9,556 bases of DNA, taken from contig JAGFVZ010000034.1 of the NCBI GenBank assembly GCA_017640265.1, positions 1 through 9,556 on the forward strand, given 5' to 3'. The DNA is from Anoxypelagibacter denitrificans (lineage in GTDB: Bacteria; Pseudomonadota; Alphaproteobacteria; Pelagibacterales; Pelagibacteraceae). The notes under the pieces were generated by a model that was not told the DNA's origin, searched no databases, and was given only the letters and a program-made list of their open reading frames with translations. Below, piece by piece: positions 7,442 through 9,556 of this stretch. A program made the translations under genes and the position numbers. How positions within the stretch are numbered: position 1 is the first letter of the stretch; each line of letters begins with the position of its first letter.

Positions 7442-8407
7442 TTATTTTTTATGGCTAATTAATTTTTGATATTCCACAAATGTTGAGTGGCACATTTTTT
7501 CTACATCAAATTTTTTCAATACGTTTTTCCTACCTTCATTTCCAATTGATTGCAACTTGCTTTTATCCATTTCGATTATACTATTTAAATGTTCAGCAAG
7601 AGAGTTAGTGTTATTATTTTTAAATAAAAATCCTGATTTCCCGTCAATTATAGTCTCTTTTGAACCTCCTAAATCACTTGCTAGAATTGGTTTTTCCATA
7701 GATTGAGCTTCTACAGCAACTCTACCAAAAGCTTCGGGCTCTATTGATGAAGATACAATCACATCCGCAACATAATAAACGACGGGTAACTCTTTAAAAT
7801 AAGATAAGAAAATAACATTTTTACTAAGTCGATTTCTTTCTACTATAGAAAGTAATTTTTTATAATAAACGTTACGGCCCTGGTGGGAACCTAGTATAAT
7901 AGCTTGAAAATTTTCTTTGTTATACTTGGTTTTAAGTAAACTCAAAGATTCTATAAACATTTCCTGACCTTTCCACCTTGTAAGTCTTCCTGGTAATAAT
8001 ATTTTGAAAGTTTCTGAGCTAAGATTAAATTTTGAAAAAAATTTATTTATTTTTTCATGTGCGATGCTGACATTACTGTAATATTCAGTATTTATACCTC
8101 TAAAAATAACAACAAGTTTTTTTTTAGCAGTGATCAAATAACTATAGTTTTTGTGAATATGATTAAAAATAAAATTAGAGCCTGCTATTACTAGGTCGGA
8201 TCTAACCATCACAGAATTATAAAATCTTTTTAATTTGTTGCTAAAAGACGATAGGGAGTCAAGGCTCATTCCTTCCAGATCGGGCTTAGAGATTTCCCAG
8301 CCTCTTGTTGGCCAGGGGGTATTGTTTTCATACTTGGCACACGTAATGTTGAACAACAAAAGCGTCAATGAAGCGAATATAAAATAATGTCTTTTTTCAA
8401 CTATCAT
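7442..8407 (-). CDS. Group-4 glycosyltransferase, C-terminal part, fused in frame to a foreign signal-peptide N-terminus
   Basis: The frame is 321 codons, but only about residues 60-321 look like a glycosyltransferase. That part shows RFYNSVMVRSDLVIAGSNFI (61-80), RGINTEYY (103-110), LLPGRLTRWKGQEMFIESL (137-155) and the GT4 E-x7-E motif with E225 and E233 (EPEAFGRVAVE). It ends with ILASDLGGSKETIIDGKSGFLF (241-262). This is the nucleotide-sugar-binding domain of a GT-B enzyme, which would make cell-surface or LPS-type glycans. The acceptor-binding N-terminal domain, normally about 100-120 residues, is missing. In its place residues 1-55 look like an exported serine hydrolase. The stop abuts the thrS ATG, so the C-terminal part belongs to this operon. 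The fused protein is unlikely to be a working GT-B enzyme; an assembly joint is likely. Confidence 0.8.
   Translation of the reverse strand: MIVEKRHYFIFASLTLLLFNITCAKYENNTPWPTRGWEISKPDLEGMSLDSLSSFSNKLKRFYNSVMVRSDLVIAGSNFIFNHIHKNYSYLITAKKKLVVIFRGINTEYYSNVSIAHEKINKFFSKFNLSSETFKILLPGRLTRWKGQEMFIESLSLLKTKYNKENFQAIILGSHQGRNVYYKKLLSIVERNRLSKNVIFLSYFKELPVVYYVADVIVSSSIEPEAFGRVAVEAQSMEKPILASDLGGSKETIIDGKSGFLFKNNNTNSLAEHLNSIIEMDKSKLQSIGNEGRKNVLKKFDVEKMCHSTFVEYQKLISHKK
8222..8251. other. Probable chimeric joint between two unrelated sequences
   Basis: Left of this stretch the minus strand codes for glycosyltransferase (YNSVMVRSD onward). Right of it the strand codes for the start of a serine hydrolase (up to about SLSSF). 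Base composition also changes: the 8281-8340 row has 31 G or C in 60, against about 18 in 60 in a typical row of the pheS gene. Residues in between (SNKLKRF) could belong to either parent, so a short shared sequence may have driven the join. The frame stays open across it. Confidence 0.7.
8234..8407 (-). pseudogene. N-terminal fragment of a beta-lactamase-family serine hydrolase (exported)
   Basis: The first ~55 codons resemble the leader of secreted class C beta-lactamase-like serine hydrolases. A charged start (MIVEKRH) precedes a hydrophobic stretch (residues 8-22), then C23. The preceding residues (FNIT) fit a lipobox only poorly, so lipid attachment is uncertain. TPWPTRGWEISKPDLEGMSL (30-49) matches the WPTxGWxxSxPExxGM pattern that precedes the catalytic domain in that family; this is from memory of the family, not a search. 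The catalytic SxxK and YxN motifs are absent because the gene is cut at the joint. A good Shine-Dalgarno AGAGGA (complement of 8412-8417) sits 4 nt from the ATG, so the start itself looks genuine. It is divergent from the channel gene. Confidence 0.6.
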
Positions 8408-8444
8408 AATGTCCTCTTTGCCAAAAGATTAAATTCCTGTCACC

Positions 8445-8473
8445 TTGGTGTTAATAAGGGAATGTGGTATTAT
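8445..8473 (+). promoter_or_regulatory. Candidate sigma-70 promoter for the MscS gene
   Basis: TTGGTG (8445-8450) and TATTAT (8468-8473) are separated by exactly 17 nt. Transcription would start near 8480, leaving a leader of about 85 nt before the ATG at 8564. Both boxes are reasonable matches (4/6 and 5/6). The opposite strand reads TATAAT over 8469-8474, so a divergent promoter for the hydrolase start may overlap the same -10 region. Confidence 0.4.
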
Positions 8474-8474
8474 A
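8469..8474 (-). promoter_or_regulatory. TATAAT -10 hexamer, possible promoter of the divergent hydrolase
   Basis: The minus strand has a perfect TATAAT here, about 62 nt from the ATG at 8407. No good -35 box sits at the normal distance; the closest, TTGCTT, leaves only about 14 nt. It overlaps the plus-strand TATTAT, so the two directions could compete for RNA polymerase. Confidence 0.25.
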
Positions 8475-8563
8475 AGATTCTCAAATTAAAGCAATTTTGT
8501 GCGAAAACTTATCAATCAGCATCCAACAAAACCCACCCTTCTTTATTTATACCCTGAGATTCT

Positions 8564-9556
8564 ATGAGCCTGCTTAACGAATATTATATTGTAATCATCT
8601 CCAACCCGGCGTTGAAAAGCGTTGTTTTAGTTATCGCATCCATTATTGCTGCAAAACTAGTAGATATAATATTTACGTTTATTTTTAAGAGACTGGTCGA
8701 TAAAACAAAGACCAGCCTTGATGATAAAATTCTCCAACTACTTCATAAACCCATTTTTTATTCTATTCTTTTTATAGGGTTTAGTGTTGCAGTTAAAACA
8801 GCGACCCTGCCTGCCTATATCGATTTTGTAATTGTAGGAATATTTAAAACCATTACCATTATAATCTGGCTTTTTGTCAGTTCAAAAATACTGGTCATGT
8901 CTATGGAATGGGCATCCCGGCAGACAGCCAGTACTTTATTGCAGAAGAACACCCTCCCTCTATTCAATAATTTGGGAAAAATCGCTATTGGTCTTTTTGG
9001 AGTCTACTTAGTTTTTCTCAGCTGGGATATCAATATTAATGGTATTCTGGCGTCTGCCGGTGTGCTGGGCGTGGTTTTAGGACTTGCGGCGAAAGATACT
9101 GTTGCTAATTTTTTTGCCGGGATATTTCTCATGGCTGATTCACCATTTAAGGAGGGAGATTATATATTATTGGATACAGGCGAACGGGGCTATGTCAAAC
9201 AAATGGGCCTGCGATCGACCCGGTTTATGACCCGGGATGACATTGAGATCACTATTCCAAATTCAGTTATTGCAGCATCAAAGATTGTCAATGAAAGCGG
9301 CGGCCCAGGAGAAACTGAACGGGTCCGAATTACCGTGCAGATCGCTTATAATTCTGATATCGACGAGACAAAATCAGTGTTAATTGCAATTGCCAAAAAT
9401 AATGAAAATATTCTTGAAACACCGGAACCCCGTGTGCGTTTCCGGGAATTTGCCGATCATGGACTTAGGCTCCAGTTATTATTTTGGATACACAAACCTG
9501 AAATCCGGGGAAGGACAGTAGATGCAGTGAATACGGAAATATATAAACAGTTTGCC
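8564..9556 (+). CDS. MscS-family mechanosensitive ion channel, 3' end cut off by the window
   Basis: This is an inner-membrane channel that opens under membrane tension and releases solutes after osmotic downshock. 331 codons are present and open to the window edge. Hydrophobic segments lie at about residues 15-41, 63-80, 86-112 and 137-155. The pore-lining helix and its continuation, ILASAGVLGVVLGLAAKDTVANFFAGIFLM, are at about 161-190. The beta domain follows (PFKEGDYILL at 194-203, MGLRSTRFMTRDDIEITIPNSVI at 214-236), then the start of the alpha/beta vestibule domain. There is an in-frame TGA 9 nt before the ATG (8555-8557), so this is the first possible start; the Shine-Dalgarno is poor. 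G+C and codon use are clearly higher than in the block left of 8,230. Not specific enough for a subfamily name. Confidence 0.93.
   Translation, partial: MSLLNEYYIVIISNPALKSVVLVIASIIAAKLVDIIFTFIFKRLVDKTKTSLDDKILQLLHKPIFYSILFIGFSVAVKTATLPAYIDFVIVGIFKTITIIIWLFVSSKILVMSMEWASRQTASTLLQKNTLPLFNNLGKIAIGLFGVYLVFLSWDININGILASAGVLGVVLGLAAKDTVANFFAGIFLMADSPFKEGDYILLDTGERGYVKQMGLRSTRFMTRDDIEITIPNSVIAASKIVNESGGPGETERVRITVQIAYNSDIDETKSVLIAIAKNNENILETPEPRVRFREFADHGLRLQLLFWIHKPEIRGRTVDAVNTEIYKQFA

Noticed and set aside
7001..7469. Plus-strand ORFs over the 5' part of thrS
   Set aside because: They are antisense to the TGS and editing domains of thrS, whose motifs are intact.

Overview
The window holds two parts that probably do not come from the same genome. 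Positions 1 to about 8,230 are an AT-rich (roughly 30% G+C by eye) block of translation genes, all on the minus strand. In transcription order these are: the 3' part of a group-4 glycosyltransferase, thrS, infC, rpmI (bL35), rplT (bL20), a small gene of unknown function, pheS, and pheT, which lacks only its last codons. The order thrS-infC-rpmI-rplT-pheS-pheT is a classic proteobacterial arrangement. The low G+C, the compact spacing, the PheS C-terminal tail (...LDVPT..) and the style of the glycosyltransferase suggest a marine alphaproteobacterium of the SAR11/Pelagibacterales type. That placement is inference from sequence style, not from a search.

The block is tightly packed. The glycosyltransferase stop abuts the thrS ATG, the thrS stop abuts the infC GTG, rpmI and rplT are 1 nt apart, and pheS and pheT overlap in an ATGA. 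Products are threonyl-tRNA synthetase, initiation factor 3, two 50S proteins and both subunits of phenylalanyl-tRNA synthetase. The one break in this pattern is positions 3419-4357. There an unrecognised 167-residue gene sits between rplT and pheS, with non-coding DNA on both sides and six perfect tandem copies of ATTAAT just upstream of its start.

From about 8,230 to 9,556 the sequence changes: G+C is higher (about 42% by eye), codon use differs and gene content is unrelated. A divergent pair lies here. The minus-strand member is the first ~55 codons of what looks like an exported beta-lactamase-family serine hydrolase. The plus-strand member is an MscS-type mechanosensitive channel that runs off the window end. 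The hydrolase start is joined in frame to a glycosyltransferase that has lost its N-terminal domain, giving one open 321-codon frame. The simplest reading is a chimeric metagenome assembly joint; a real recombination event is the alternative.

I found no CRISPR array, transposase, tRNA, rRNA or recognisable defence system. Apart from the joint and the small gene with its hexamer repeat, the window is ordinary housekeeping DNA.
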